Below are positions 24,465 through 35,999 of a DNA stretch of 64,000 nt, one piece after another. The notes beneath the pieces are model-generated. The model saw nothing but the letters and a program-made list of their open reading frames with translations. It was not told where the DNA came from and made no database searches. The position numbers and the translations under genes are program-made. Within the stretch, counting starts at the first letter, position 1. The number at the start of each line of letters is the position of its first letter. The stretch comes from Rostratula benghalensis (Eukaryota; Chordata; Aves; Charadriiformes; Rostratulidae): positions 1,785,812 through 1,849,811 of the forward strand of contig VXAI01000137.1 of assembly GCA_013399305.1 (NCBI GenBank), given 5' to 3'.

Positions 24465-24665
24465 TCACAGAATCATAGAATGGTTTTGGTTGGAAGGGAT
24501 CTTCAAGATCATTCAGTTCCAACGCCCCTCCCCTGGGCAGGGACACCTCCCACCAGACCAGGTTGATCCAAGCCCCATCCAACTGGGACTGGAAACCCCT
24601 CCAGGGATGGGGCAGCCACAGCTTCTCTGGGCAACCTGGGCCAGGGTCTCACCACCCTCACACTA
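24465..24665 (-). mobile_element. CR1 LINE 3' end, about 200 bp
   Basis: The - strand holds GGTTGCCCAGAGAAGCTGTG, GGTCTGGTGGGAGGTGTCC and the terminal CTATGATTCTGTGAG. It is truncated at 24665 just inside the GTGAGGGTGGTGAGACC motif. Confidence 0.92.
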
Positions 24666-25549
24666 GGAGTGCACAGATGAAAGAGGGTGCAGCTGGAACC
24701 AGATCCTGCTTTCAAACCAGTGTCAAACAGCTGCGTCGCTGGTTTGGTTGGGAACCGAAGTCAAGGTGCCGAGATGTTTGCATGGTGTGATGGGAAGGGC
24801 CTAGTGTGGGTTTGGGAAGCAGCAGATCTGCCTCAGCTATGCTCCAGAACAGTTTTGTAAGTTTTTTGTAAGTTTGACAGAATCCCAGCAGCAGAGCGGA
24901 TGTCGACCCTCTAGGGTTGGGAGAAGCTCAGTCGGTGACAAGAGGCAGAGATGCTCCAATATCCCAGTGCAGACAGCTTTCAGTGCCAGACATCCACGGA
25001 GGTGGCAGGGTTGTCCCGTTCCAGCTCTGATCCCTGCATGGGGAGAGTTGGAAAATACCTCTGGGAACAATCTCTGAACGGCGGCAGCAGCAGGATTTCG
25101 GAGGGTGCTTGATTTCGGAGCGCAGTTTTGGTTTGGATGCTCAGCACTCGGGGTTCCTCTCCTGCTACCGTGGGCAGGCAGGGGATGGTTTTTTGTTTAT
25201 TTTTTCTTGATTATACAGGGGCAGGAGAGATTTGTTCTTCTTGCCTGATGCACAAGGCAGTCCCAGGCAGGAGGAATAAGCAGTAACTTGCTGCCATCTA
25301 CTGGGTGCTGAAGAGGGAAGGGGAAACCAGAGTGTAAACAGTGATTCTTCAGACATCCCAATGCCCTGAAAGAAGTCCTTTTCATTGCCAAGTGTTATTT
25401 CTGTTTCTGATTTCATTTTCGATAGATACAGAAGCAGCAGGCTGAGCGTGCTGCCTGGGTGCCCAGGTTTCCTGAGGATGTAGCGGGTTTCTTTCAAGAG
25501 ACACTCTTGATGCTTGTCTTGTGCATGTTGAACCCCAGGTCCAACAGAT

Positions 25550-25988
25550 CATGGAATCATAGAATCACAAAATGGTTTGGATTGGAGGGGACCTTAATGA
25601 AAATCTCATTCCAACCCCCTGCCCTGGGCAGGGCCACCTCCCAGCAGACCAGGTTGCTCAAAGCCCCATCCAGCCTGGCCTTGAAACCTCCAGGGATGGG
25701 GCAGCCACAGCTTCTCTGGGGAACCTAGGCCAGGGTCTCATTACCCTCACAGGGAAGAAATCTTCCTGAGATCTCATCTCAGTCTCCCCTTTCATTTTAA
25801 AACTCTTCCCCCTCTCATCCTATTCTCCCCTCCCTCATCAAGAGTCCCTCCCTGTGTCTCCTGTAGGCCCTCTTTAGGGACTGGAAGGGGCTCAAAGGTC
25901 TCCCTGGAGCCATCTCTTCTCCAGGCTGAACGCCCCCAACTCTCTCAGCCTGTCCTCACAGCAGAAAGGCTCCAGCCCTCTGAGCATC
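25550..25988 (-). mobile_element. CR1 LINE 3' end
   Basis: The - strand runs from the GAGGACAGGCTGAGAGAG region through GGTTCCCCAGAGAAGCTGTG to the terminal TCTATGATTCCATG. About 440 bp, 5'-truncated, with the common tail flavour. Confidence 0.92.
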
Positions 25989-28273
25989 AGTGTTAGTCTG
26001 GAGAAATTCTTTTCCCCCCACTTTATAGCCCAAGGTGCTCAGTGCTGTGGGAGGTGAAAGTCACCGATGCTTTGCAGTAGGGATCCTGGGAAGCTCCTTC
26101 CCTGTAAGAGGACCCAGAAGGAGAACAGGGTCTGGAAGAAAACCTTCTCTTTGCTGACAGCGTGGGAAAGACGTGTTTATCTCCATCACGATGCTGGACT
26201 CACGTTGTGTGCATCTGTGGGGCATGCCCTCATTTTGTTTTTGCTGCTTTTACTTAACAAAGCTGCTTTAGTTTTCAATTAAGGACTTGGTTACAACAAA
26301 AAACGTTATTTTCTTTTCCTTTCTTTTCTCTCTTCTTTTCTCCCCCCTGTAGTTTCCACTGAGCTTTGATCTCAGTGCAGGTTTAATTAGCTGTAATTAG
26401 TGGTTGCACTGCATTAACCCAAAATCCCAACCACAGAGGATTAAAAACCACCCATCAGCTTGATGCTCACCCTTCCTCTTCCTCCTTTTGCTTCTCCCGT
26501 GTGCTTTTGGGGGGATCAGAGACTGTGTCCCCATCCGGTCCTTCACCAGATGGGTTCTGGTGGGTGATGCCCCCTTCAGCCCAAACAGCTGCCCTGTTAT
26601 GGACTCATTAAACCTGTGCTGGAACAAATCACCCATCCATGTAGTTTAATTTCCAGTTAAATCTGCAGCTGCTACGGGTTTTAGTAGGACATCGATTTAT
26701 GCCTTCGCGACATTTCATAGCGCGCTTCTTGGGGCTTCTGACGGCTCTCCGCTTCACAGTACATTTACAGCGAGGAGCCTGCTTGAGTCTTCCCAAACTT
26801 TCAGCTTCTGCAGTTCTCCATGAGCTTCTGGAAGCCACGGCATGGCCATGTCCTTCACTGGAGCTGCCCGGCTCCTCAGCACAGAAATGAAAGGGGGTTT
26901 GGGAAGACGTGGCTCTGATCTGGGGAAACCCAAATCACTGCTCTTCTCTCCTCCATGGAGGAGCACGGGGAAATATCACCTAATCGGCCACACAACTCAT
27001 CAGCTCAGTCACAAAAGAGAAGGAAGAAACCAAAGAGCACATTGAGCTGGTGAAGTAAGAGCAGGGCTGAGTCAGGTCTCCTGTGAAGAGATCCACTTGA
27101 CCCAGATGCCCCACACCAAGCCCCACCAACCACTCATGTGCTGGAAAAGGTCTCAGTTCCTCTGACCAGCTCAGAAGCTTTATGGATATTGGTGGAGACC
27201 ACACTGGAAAATGCACTGTTCCCAGGTGGCTCACCTTGATGCCCAGGACTGGGGAACTCAAATGGGTCCCCATTCACCAAGGGTCAAACGTTTGTACTTA
27301 CCACGTCTGTGCCAGTCTCAGGCATGTGCCCTATCTCCTAGCAGTGCCAAGAAGCAAAAGACTATTCTTTTCCCTTCCTCAGTTCTCCAGGTTGGGGAAA
27401 TTCAGATCTAAGGTTGATGTCCATCTTTTAAAGAGGGGTTTGGCCAGTCTTTCAATCCCTGGCTGGTGGTGCTGAGATGTACAAGAAAGGCAACCTCTTG
27501 AAGCCTGAAAATGGTTCTCAGATCATCTTGCCAGAGCGAGGAGGACCCATGCTCAGAATGCCGTGTTTCCCCAGGACTCAGAAGCTATCTCTTTCTGTCC
27601 CATGTTTGTCATTTTGGGAAGGGAAGCCTTCCCAAAGCCAGGAATTGCACTCTTCTTGTTGGAGTGGAGAGCTTTATGGAGCTTGGTACCTCCTGGCACA
27701 TTTGGAGTTGGGGTCTTCATGGCATCTCCAGCTGATGTCTCTCTTCTGAAGGCTTAAAATTCCTTTTTATTCAGTGTCAGTGACTGCAGACAGTAAATTT
27801 ATTCCCAGAATGTTCTGTATTAGGGCTGTGCTCTGGCCAGTCTTCTACAACCTGGGTCTGATCAGCCCTATTCCCTTCTGCAGGGTCAATACACCCAAAG
27901 TAGATCAATAAATCAGCTGCTGAAAGGACTTTGTTTCTCCCATCTTTGGGCACCCTGATGGACATCAGATGCGAGTAGCTCTAAATGCCCCCTCTTTGTG
28001 TAGGTCTGAGATACACCCTAGAGCAGCAATCAGTGCTTTATCTGCCTCATCTGGAAAACCATCCCCAAAACATGCTGTGTTTTACTTGCTCTGCACAATT
28101 TTTGGTGCACAATAAAAGACCAGCAGCTCTTTGCAGTGCACTGTTGTTCAGGAGGAAATCAGCATCCAGCTCTGAACGCTCAGGGAAAATTTGGGATTGC
28201 TCTTGAGTGTTCCCCGCGATGCCGACACCTCAGCCAATGCCACCTCGTTCTCTACGCAGCTGGCCCTGATCAC

Positions 28274-28528
28274 TGAATCACAGAATGATATGAGGTTGGA
28301 AGGGACCTCTGGAGATCATCTAGTCCAACCCTGCCAAATCAGGTCCATCCAGAGCAGGACCCACAGGAACCTGTCCAGGTGGGCTTTGAATGTCTCCAGA
28401 GAAGGAGACTCCACCACCTCTCTGGGCAGCCCCTGCCAGGGCTCTGCCACCCTCTGAGGGAAGAAGTTCCTCTTCAAGTTTAGATAGAACTTCTTAAGTT
28501 CAAGTTTGTGCCCATTACTGATGTGTCA
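28274..28528 (-). mobile_element. CR1 LINE 3' end, about 250 bp
   Basis: The - strand has CAGAGAGGTGGTGGAGTC, CCTTCTCTGGAGACATTCAA, GGACTAGATGATCTCCAGAG and a terminal TCTGTGATTCAGTG. It is truncated upstream of the GGGCACAAACTTGAAC motif. Confidence 0.88.
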
Positions 28529-29913
28529 CAGTAAAAGAGAGCAGGGAAGTGATCCAGCTTAAGGGGAAGGGCTGTGTTTTGGGTTTTGCATCAGCTTTTT
28601 TTCTCGTTTTTGGCAGGATCATCTCCTCGGTCTGGTTCACAGCGGGCCTTTGCAAACAGCTGTGCTGGCACAACTGAAGGAGAGGGAACAAACAAGGAAA
28701 TGAGCTGTAAGGCTCTGAAATGATAATGTTCCTGAAAATGGGAGTTTATCTTAAATTAGGATGAGACATCAGGGGTGAAGAAGGGGGTTGGCTGGAGGTA
28801 GGAGCAGAAGGGAGGAAGGAGGAGCCAATGTGTCCTTGTGCAGAAGTCACTGCTCTTCTCGCATGGGTTTTGGGCCATTTGGCCTCACTTCAACCTGAGG
28901 GTGAACAACTTTTGTTCTCAGGTTTGCTGAGTAGCAAATTTCTTATTCATGGCCTGTGCCTGGGAAATGCCTTTTCTGGCTGCTGATTCTCTGCATTGAG
29001 GAAAAAAAAAACAACAACAACAAAAAACCCCCAAACAACTCCAAAATGCCCTCGTGGTGATAGACCAGATGTTCGGAAGGAAAGAGCCTGACTCTTGGGG
29101 GATGACATTTCTCGTGTTTGTCCTTAAGTAATTGTCAGGTAATGAGAGCACGTGAGTGCATGGAGATGGAGAGAGAGTGGCTGAACCACAGGGTAGGGAC
29201 AGAGCACGTCACTCCCTTCCCTTTGCTGACTGCTTGGATTGTAAATTCCTTAAGGAGGGGATTTTTCTGGGTTTTTTTTTTTTTCATTAAAGCACACGCC
29301 AGGCATTTCACAACCACGTGGGCCGTGGCAGCCCAAAGAACGTGCACACAGGTCCAACGAAGTATTTAAGCTGGAGTTTAACTTTCAGATACATGTGTTG
29401 ACCCGTTGAACAAATGAAAAGAACTCCATAACTAGAGGTCCACTAGGGTCACTTCTCCATTGGAGCAGGTTGCCCTCACCTCCCTTCACAGCAACCAGCG
29501 AGAAGCCGAGCACGATTAGAGAGAGATTTTCTGAATGGGTTTAAATTTGCTTTGAAAGGAGATGAAGGGCCTCCTAGGAGTGCCTGTTGCTTTCTCAGGA
29601 GTCTCGGGGAGCAGAGGTGACCTGCTCAGGTGGAATTATCCGCGGCAGACGTCTGTTGTTAGATAAGATGAGCCCCTCCTCGGCTGTCTAAGGTCGGGAG
29701 GTGACTTTGCGGGTGGGCAGATCCATCTGTAAGTCCCCTCAGTAGGTTTTCACACCCAGTAGCAGCCCTGTATTGACTGGATTATGGGGATGAATTCATT
29801 CCTACCTCCCTAATGTCCAAACAGGCTGGGGTGTGTGAAATGACATAACATCCACTCTTCCCCAGTATCACTCCCTGTGGCGGAGGAAGCATCTTCAATT
29901 ATCAGTCGGTACG

Positions 29914-30366
29914 GGAAGGAGCCACAAAGATGCTGAAGGGAGTGGAGCATCTCCCGTATGAGGAAAGGCTGAGGGAGCTGGGCCTCTTTAGCTTGGAGAA
30001 GAGGAGACTGAGGGGTGACCTCCTGAATGTTTCTAAATCTGGAAAGGGTGAGTGTCAGGAGGACGGAGCCAGGCTCTGCTCAGGGACAGGCAATGACAGG
30101 ACAAGGGGCAATGGGTGCAAGCTGGAACAGAGGAGGTTCCACTGAAATATGAGGAAAAACTTTTTCACAGTGAGGGTGAGGGAACACTGGCAGAGGCTGC
30201 CCGGAGAGGTGGTGGAGTCTCCTTCTCTGGAGACATTCAAACCCCATCTGGACGCCTTCCTGTGTGACCTGCTCTGGGTGTTCCTGCTCTGGCAGGGGGA
30301 TTGGACTGGATGAGCTTTCAAGGTCCCTTCCAATCCCTGAGACTCTGTGATTCTGTGATTCTGTGA
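29914..30366 (+). mobile_element. CR1 LINE 3' end, converging with the next CR1
   Basis: It contains an ORF2 remnant ([20 protein letters not shown]), AGGCTGCCCGGAGAGGTGG and CCTTCTCTGGAGACATTCAA, and ends in three tail units (TCTGTGAT, TCTGTGAT, TCTGTGAG). The tail is a clear tandem of the 8-bp CR1 terminal repeat. Confidence 0.93.
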
Positions 30367-30370
30367 GCCA

Positions 30371-30567
30371 GTCACAGAATCAGGGAATTATCAGAGTTGG
30401 AAGGGACCTCCAGAGACCATCTAGTCCCCAAAGCAGGATTGCCCAGAGCACATCACTCAGGACTGCATCCAGGTGGGGCTTGAAGGTCTCCAGAGAAGGG
30501 GACTCCACACCCTCCCTGGGAAGCCTCTGCCAGGGCTCTGCCACCCTCACCCTGAAGTTTTTCCTCG
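30371..30567 (-). mobile_element. CR1 LINE 3' end, tail-to-tail with its neighbour
   Basis: The - strand has AGAGGCTTCCCAGGGAGGG, CCTTCTCTGGAGACCTTCAA and the tail CCCTGATTCTGTGAC. Its 3' end lies 4 bp from the 3' end of the + strand copy that ends at 30366. Confidence 0.92.
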
Positions 30568-31599
30568 GTCCTACCCAGGCTTTCTGCTGTTGCCTCAATG
30601 GTTTTATTTTCATCAGCCATTTCAGTTTTTTCCCCAGAGGCACTTTTAATCTTCGCGCTGTAACCTTTAAAGATACAGGTTTTAGTGGCCTCTGTAATGA
30701 TTTTCACTGCCTGGATGTGGATGTCTGAGTTGCGCTGAGTAAAGAGATTAATTCAATTTCCCTAAACTGCAAATGGACTGAAAAACTGAGAGGCTTCATT
30801 GACTTTCTTTGCTTGGTTCTTGGTGCGTTAGTGAAGCAATCAATGGAGGTAAACTTCTCAGCCAGCAGAAACCAGCGTTCCCATTTCCAGGGAAACAAGC
30901 TCAGGAAGATGTGAATAAAAGTTTTTAAGAAGTGGTTTTGGTGGTTAGATTCAGCCAGAGCACGTTCCTACTCTGCATTAACAGCATCGGGATATATTTT
31001 CCTGGAAATGATTTACAAACAAATTCCTCGTTTATCCCTGAGGTGACGGTCTTTTGCTGATACGTGCTTTCTTGAGACTAATAAGTTTTGAATGTCGGTG
31101 GGAAGGGGGGAAAAAAAAAAAAAATCAAAGTAATTACTTTGTGTTCCCAAGCTCCTTATTTGTGTAGGTGCGTGTGTGTTTATCTCTCTCTGTCATGCTG
31201 CATTGCTAACGGTAATTAAAGGAAAGGGATTTTTTCTCGTTAGAAGTTTTTCTTCTTAATTTCCACCTTTAGTGACTTTGGCCTCCGTGACGGTGCTGAG
31301 CCAATGACCAGTTCCTTGTAGAACTGGGGTTGCTTTAATATAAGGTTTTAGGTTTAGGAAGCTTTGGCTGTCCAGCTGGAATTTGTTGCCCAGAGAGAAG
31401 AGGGATCTCAGTTGATTTGGGGTTTTTTTTAGTTACAAGACTTGGGTTTTTTCTTCTGGAGCAGAAAAGAGTGGCACCTACCAACACAAGGAATGGGCTT
31501 CAGTGGATCATCTGCTCTCTTTGGAGCAAGATCCTCCATGCTCACCTGTGAGCCATAAGAGCTGGCTGATGTTACGGGAAAGCTTTGCCAAGGGCAGGT

Positions 31600-31735
31600 G
31601 GAAGGGACAGGAAGATGGAGAGCAGTGATGGGGAAAGGGACCTGGGGGTCCTCGTGGGCAGCAGGATGGCCATGAGCCAGCTCTGTGCCCTGGTGGCCAG
31701 GAAGGCTAATGGCATCCTGGGGTGTAGGAGAAGGG
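31600..31735 (+). mobile_element. CR1 ORF2 segment running into the assembly gap
   Basis: Codes MESSDGERDLGVLVGSRMAM and SQLCALVARKANGILGC, the CR1 ORF2 region after the reverse transcriptase. The CR1 continues into the run of Ns; its 3' end reappears at 32626 on the same strand. Confidence 0.85.
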
Positions 31736-32625
31736 NNNNNNNNNNNNNNNNNNNNNNNNNNNNNNNNNNNNNNNNNNNNNNNNNNNNNNNNNNNNNNNNN
31801 NNNNNNNNNNNNNNNNNNNNNNNNNNNNNNNNNNNNNNNNNNNNNNNNNNNNNNNNNNNNNNNNNNNNNNNNNNNNNNNNNNNNNNNNNNNNNNNNNNNN
31901 NNNNNNNNNNNNNNNNNNNNNNNNNNNNNNNNNNNNNNNNNNNNNNNNNNNNNNNNNNNNNNNNNNNNNNNNNNNNNNNNNNNNNNNNNNNNNNNNNNNN
32001 NNNNNNNNNNNNNNNNNNNNNNNNNNNNNNNNNNNNNNNNNNNNNNNNNNNNNNNNNNNNNNNNNNNNNNNNNNNNNNNNNNNNNNNNNNNNNNNNNNNN
32101 NNNNNNNNNNNNNNNNNNNNNNNNNNNNNNNNNNNNNNNNNNNNNNNNNNNNNNNNNNNNNNNNNNNNNNNNNNNNNNNNNNNNNNNNNNNNNNNNNNNN
32201 NNNNNNNNNNNNNNNNNNNNNNNNNNNNNNNNNNNNNNNNNNNNNNNNNNNNNNNNNNNNNNNNNNNNNNNNNNNNNNNNNNNNNNNNNNNNNNNNNNNN
32301 NNNNNNNNNNNNNNNNNNNNNNNNNNNNNNNNNNNNNNNNNNNNNNNNNNNNNNNNNNNNNNNNNNNNNNNNNNNNNNNNNNNNNNNNNNNNNNNNNNNN
32401 NNNNNNNNNNNNNNNNNNNNNNNNNNNNNNNNNNNNNNNNNNNNNNNNNNNNNNNNNNNNNNNNNNNNNNNNNNNNNNNNNNNNNNNNNNNNNNNNNNNN
32501 NNNNNNNNNNNNNNNNNNNNNNNNNNNNNNNNNNNNNNNNNNNNNNNNNNNNNNNNNNNNNNNNNNNNNNNNNNNNNNNNNNNNNNNNNNNNNNNNNNNN
32601 NNNNNNNNNNNNNNNNNNNNNNNNN
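31736..32625. other. Assembly gap, 890 Ns
   Basis: Unknown sequence. Both edges are CR1 in the same orientation, so at least part of the gap is probably the missing body of one CR1; a length of about 700-900 bp is compatible with the usual distance between these two parts of the element. Confidence 1.
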
Positions 32626-32695
32626 TTATGGCAGGGGGGTGGAACTGGATGATCTTTAAGGTCCCCTCCAACCCAAATCATTCTGTGATTCTAGG
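32626..32695 (+). mobile_element. CR1 LINE 3' tail leaving the assembly gap
   Basis: GGAACTGGATGATCTTTAAG, CCAACCCAAATCATTCTGTG and ATTCTAGG form the CR1 terminus. It is probably the same insertion as the one entering the gap at 31735. Confidence 0.9.
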
Positions 32696-33187
32696 ATGGC
32701 CATTTAAATGTTGCTTAATTAGCCAACTAGATAGGGATGTAAGAAGCAGATCTCCACTTAGATCTTGTAGTTCCTAAAAGGTTAAATAACATCATGAAGG
32801 TAGTTCTGCCTTGATGTGTCTCTGGCATCCAGCTTTGGACTGCCTTGATTGACACTGTTCAAACAAGGTCAGCATTTAGCCCCAGACTCCAGATTGAGCC
32901 TGAACAAACCTCCAGAGTCACCCCCTGGGAACACGTATCCCCCCCTAAGTGTAGGTGAATGTCAACTCCACATCTGAGCTCTCACATCACCTTCTTGGAG
33001 CTGCTGTTTGATCTAGAAATTGCTTTCTGCTCCCCTGCTCAAAGGTGGGCTCTGCCTGCCCCGAGCTCGTGTGCTGGAAGTGTGGGAGTCTGCTGGGAGC
33101 TCCTGCTTAAATGTCCAGCAAACAGAGCTCTTCGAGGAAGGATGGATTTTATTTTTTTTTTTAAAGAAGGGAAGTTGGCGTGACACC

Positions 33188-33209
33188 AAAAAAAAAAAAA
33201 AAAAAAAAA
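33188..33209 (+). repeat. Poly(A), 22 bases, paired with an upstream T-run
   Basis: A run of 22 A, preceded 25 bp upstream by a T-rich run (33146-33162). The two could pair as a hairpin. No gene-derived sequence precedes it that would make it the tail of a processed pseudogene. Confidence 0.9.
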
Positions 33210-33913
33210 GGGGGGAACCATCGATGTGCGAAGCAGAGCCATCCGGGGCATTTCTCTGCAGCTGAAATAAAGGTAAATATTGGATTGTCAGCTTGAAATG
33301 CATCTCTATTGCCTCGCTCCAGCCTGCAAATGGAAGCAATTAGAAAAATGCCCTGCCTTTTTCACAGTAGGCTGCCTCTTCCTAGCACAAGCCCCACGGA
33401 TAGAAAGACACATGCAAGTCTTTAAGGAAGCAGATTGGTTTACCCTGTCAGTCAGATCTCATTAGAAACTGCAGTGCTGCATACCCGGTGATCTGCTGGG
33501 AAATAGCAGCTATTGATGCCGTGCGATACGTTTCTCACAGGCACTGCTCATCACTTTCCTGCGCCGCTGAAGTCTCCCCAGAGCAGAGGGCTCTCTCTTC
33601 ATTAGATCTGAGGCGGGGAGCGGCTCAACCCGTCGATGCAAAGGCATCAAGAAGGTTTTATTTGGGAGATGTAGAGATGTAGGAGCGGGCAGGGCACAGT
33701 AGGGTGTAAAATGGGAGGGGTAGGACACGAGGGGGAGAGGTGAGGACGTGGCCGGTTCTGGGAAGGGTGATTTCAAGGTCAAAATTGAGGACAGGAGAGG
33801 GGGGCTGGGGGTAGCAATGACCCGGGGCCAGTTTCTGATGAATATAGGAGGGAAGAAGGAAAACTAGTAAAGTGCAAAACCATCACGGCTGAGAAGGCTG
33901 ACAGGGTCAACCC

Positions 33914-34108
33914 ATAGAATCACAGAATGGTTTGGGTTGGAAAGGACCTTAAAGATCATCCAGTTCCAACCCCCTCCCATGGACAGGGACACCTCCCACC
34001 AGACCAGGTTGCTCCCATCCAGCCTGGCCTTGAACCCCTCCAGGGATGGGGCAGCCACAGCTTCTCTGGGCAACCTGAGCCACTGTCTCACCATCCTCAT
34101 AGTGAAGT
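33914..34108 (-). mobile_element. CR1 LINE 3' end, about 195 bp
   Basis: The - strand holds GGTTGCCCAGAGAAGCTGTG, GGTCTGGTGGGAGGTGTCC and the tail TCTGTGATTCTATG. About 15 bp is missing near 34013 (between CCAGGTTGCTC and CCATCCAGCC). Confidence 0.92.
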
Positions 34109-34831
34109 GAGGGAAATGTTCCACCAGATGTAACCAGTAATTTCGTTCCATCTGATGAAGACTGGTGCCTGAGGATGGGCAGGTCATTCCAGGTGATGGG
34201 TCATTCTTGGTTGACAGGATCTGTAAAACTCGTATCATCAGGATTTCTTTTCCCATGTCACATGCTGCATCCGAGTTGGCCAAAGAAAGTTCAAAGATTG
34301 TCATTCCATGTTTCAAATGCTGAGAGCTGGGGCTGATGTGAAGGTCTTTGCAGATTGGGGAACCTTGGAAACATTCTTCCTTGCTGGTGCTGAAGCATTA
34401 ATAGTTAGTGTGATAATCTGCTCTCTTGCTAGGAAATATTCTCACCTCCATTTGATTTCCTATGGATTTCTAAGCTGCTTTCCTCTAGAGCAAGGGACTG
34501 CTGAGCAGTACCCAAAGGAGCCACAGCTTGACACAGAGGAGACCACCAATGAGCCCATCTCCTGGCTCTGGGGTCTAACCAAATCCTTGCAGTCTCCATG
34601 GAGCCAGTTGCTTTGCATGGGGGCAAGTTTCAGCAGTTTCTTATCCACTAAGGAGCAGCTCCACATCATCTGCTTTCCTCCTCCCCCATCTTTCTTCTCT
34701 CTTCAAGCTCATGCAGTAGCATCCTACTTTGGGTATTCAGCCACCCCAGTGTTTCTCACTGTGAGCTTTCCCAGAAAAGGTATGGTCCATCTGAGTTGGA
34801 TTTCGGGTACTAAGATGTGATTGTCATAATT

Positions 34832-35386
34832 AGAATCATAGAATGGTTGGGGTTGGAAGGGACCTTCAAAGGTCATCCAGATCCGCCCCACAGTACTGAG
34901 GAGGGACATCTTCAGCTTCTGAGCCCTGTCTAACCTGACCTGGAACGTTTCCAGGGATGGGCCACCTACCACCTCTATGGGCAACCCAGGCCAGTGCCTC
35001 AGCGTGAAAAATTTCTTCCTTCTATCGAGTCTGAACCTCCCCTCTTTTTAGTTTAAAACCATCACCCCTAGTCCTCAGGCCCTACTAAAAAAAGGTTCTC
35101 CCCATCTTTCTTATAAGCCCCCTTTAAGTACTGAGAGGCCACAGTAAGGTCTCCCCAGAGCCTTCTCTTCTCCAGGCTGAAGACCCCCTCAACAATCTCA
35201 GCCTGTCCTCACAGCAGAGGGGCTCCAGCCCTCCCAGCATCTCCACGGCCTCCTCTGGCCCCGCTCCAACTTGTTCATGTCTTTCTGATGTTGGTGGCCC
35301 CAGAGCTGGAGGCAGCACTGAGGAGGGGGGATCTCCCCAGAGCAGAGCAGAGGGGCAGAATCTCCCCCCTTACCCTGCTGGCCATG
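34832..35386 (-). mobile_element. CR1 LINE fragment
   Basis: The - strand goes from the ORF2 remnant ([14 protein letters not shown] region) through TAGAAGGAAGAAATTTTTC to GGATGACCTTTGAAGGTCCC and TCTATGATTCTAA. About 555 bp, with a tail that differs from the common flavour. Confidence 0.9.
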
Positions 35387-35433
35387 CGTCACCCTCTGAC
35401 TTCCATCCTTGGATGAGATAAAAGTGCTACTGA

Positions 35434-35457
35434 TTTTTTTTTTTTTTTTTTTTTTTT
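35434..35457 (+). repeat. Poly(T), 24 bases
   Basis: An uninterrupted T-run close to the 5' end of the adjacent - strand CR1. Simple homopolymer; no gene-derived sequence is attached. Confidence 0.9.
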
Positions 35458-35943
35458 GGCTAAATCAGTAAAAAAACAGAGTAAACTGCATGATGATTCT
35501 TCAAGTGCAGAAGGTGACTGCCTCCAGGGCACAAAACCGTGCCATCCGAATGGGAAATGCAGATCAGGCAATTCCTGCCCCTGTCTAAGGCAGGTCCTCT
35601 GGTGAGGCTGACATCCAAAATTCTGACTCAAACGCAGGAAACATGGAGTTAAGGAGGTGAATTATTGACGGAGCGCGAGCATTACCATATCTGACAGATG
35701 GAGACTGTCTGAGAACATTTTGCAGAGTGGCATCTGCACCGTGCCTGATTGGCGGCCCTGAACTTTCGCACGTCAGATGTCGAGTCTCAACACGCAAACT
35801 CTGATGCGGCAATTAAATCTGTCCCGTAATGAACCTGCGCTCTGGAGCCAAGAGAAATCCATACTCTCAGGTAAAGACCAGAACCCTCCATTCTTGTATT
35901 TCATAAAGATAGTAAAACTAATGAAATCCAGAGCACTGCATTG

Positions 35944-35999
35944 CACAGAATCATGGAATTGTCAGAGTTGGAAGAGACCTCCAGAAACCATCTATTCCA
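35944..35999 (-). mobile_element. CR1 3' tail, 56 bp, abutting the inverted duplication
   Basis: The - strand reads GGTCTCTTCCAACTCTGACA then ATTCCATGATTCTGTG. It ends precisely where the left arm of the inverted duplication begins (36000), and belongs to the same tail flavour as the CR1 inside that arm. Confidence 0.85.

Noticed and set aside
31572..32681. Apparent long open frames of 320-370 codons
   Set aside because: They are made almost wholly of the 890 Ns of the assembly gap and have no meaning.
33188..33209. Poly(A) run as the tail of a processed pseudogene
   Set aside because: No gene-derived sequence or target duplication precedes it.
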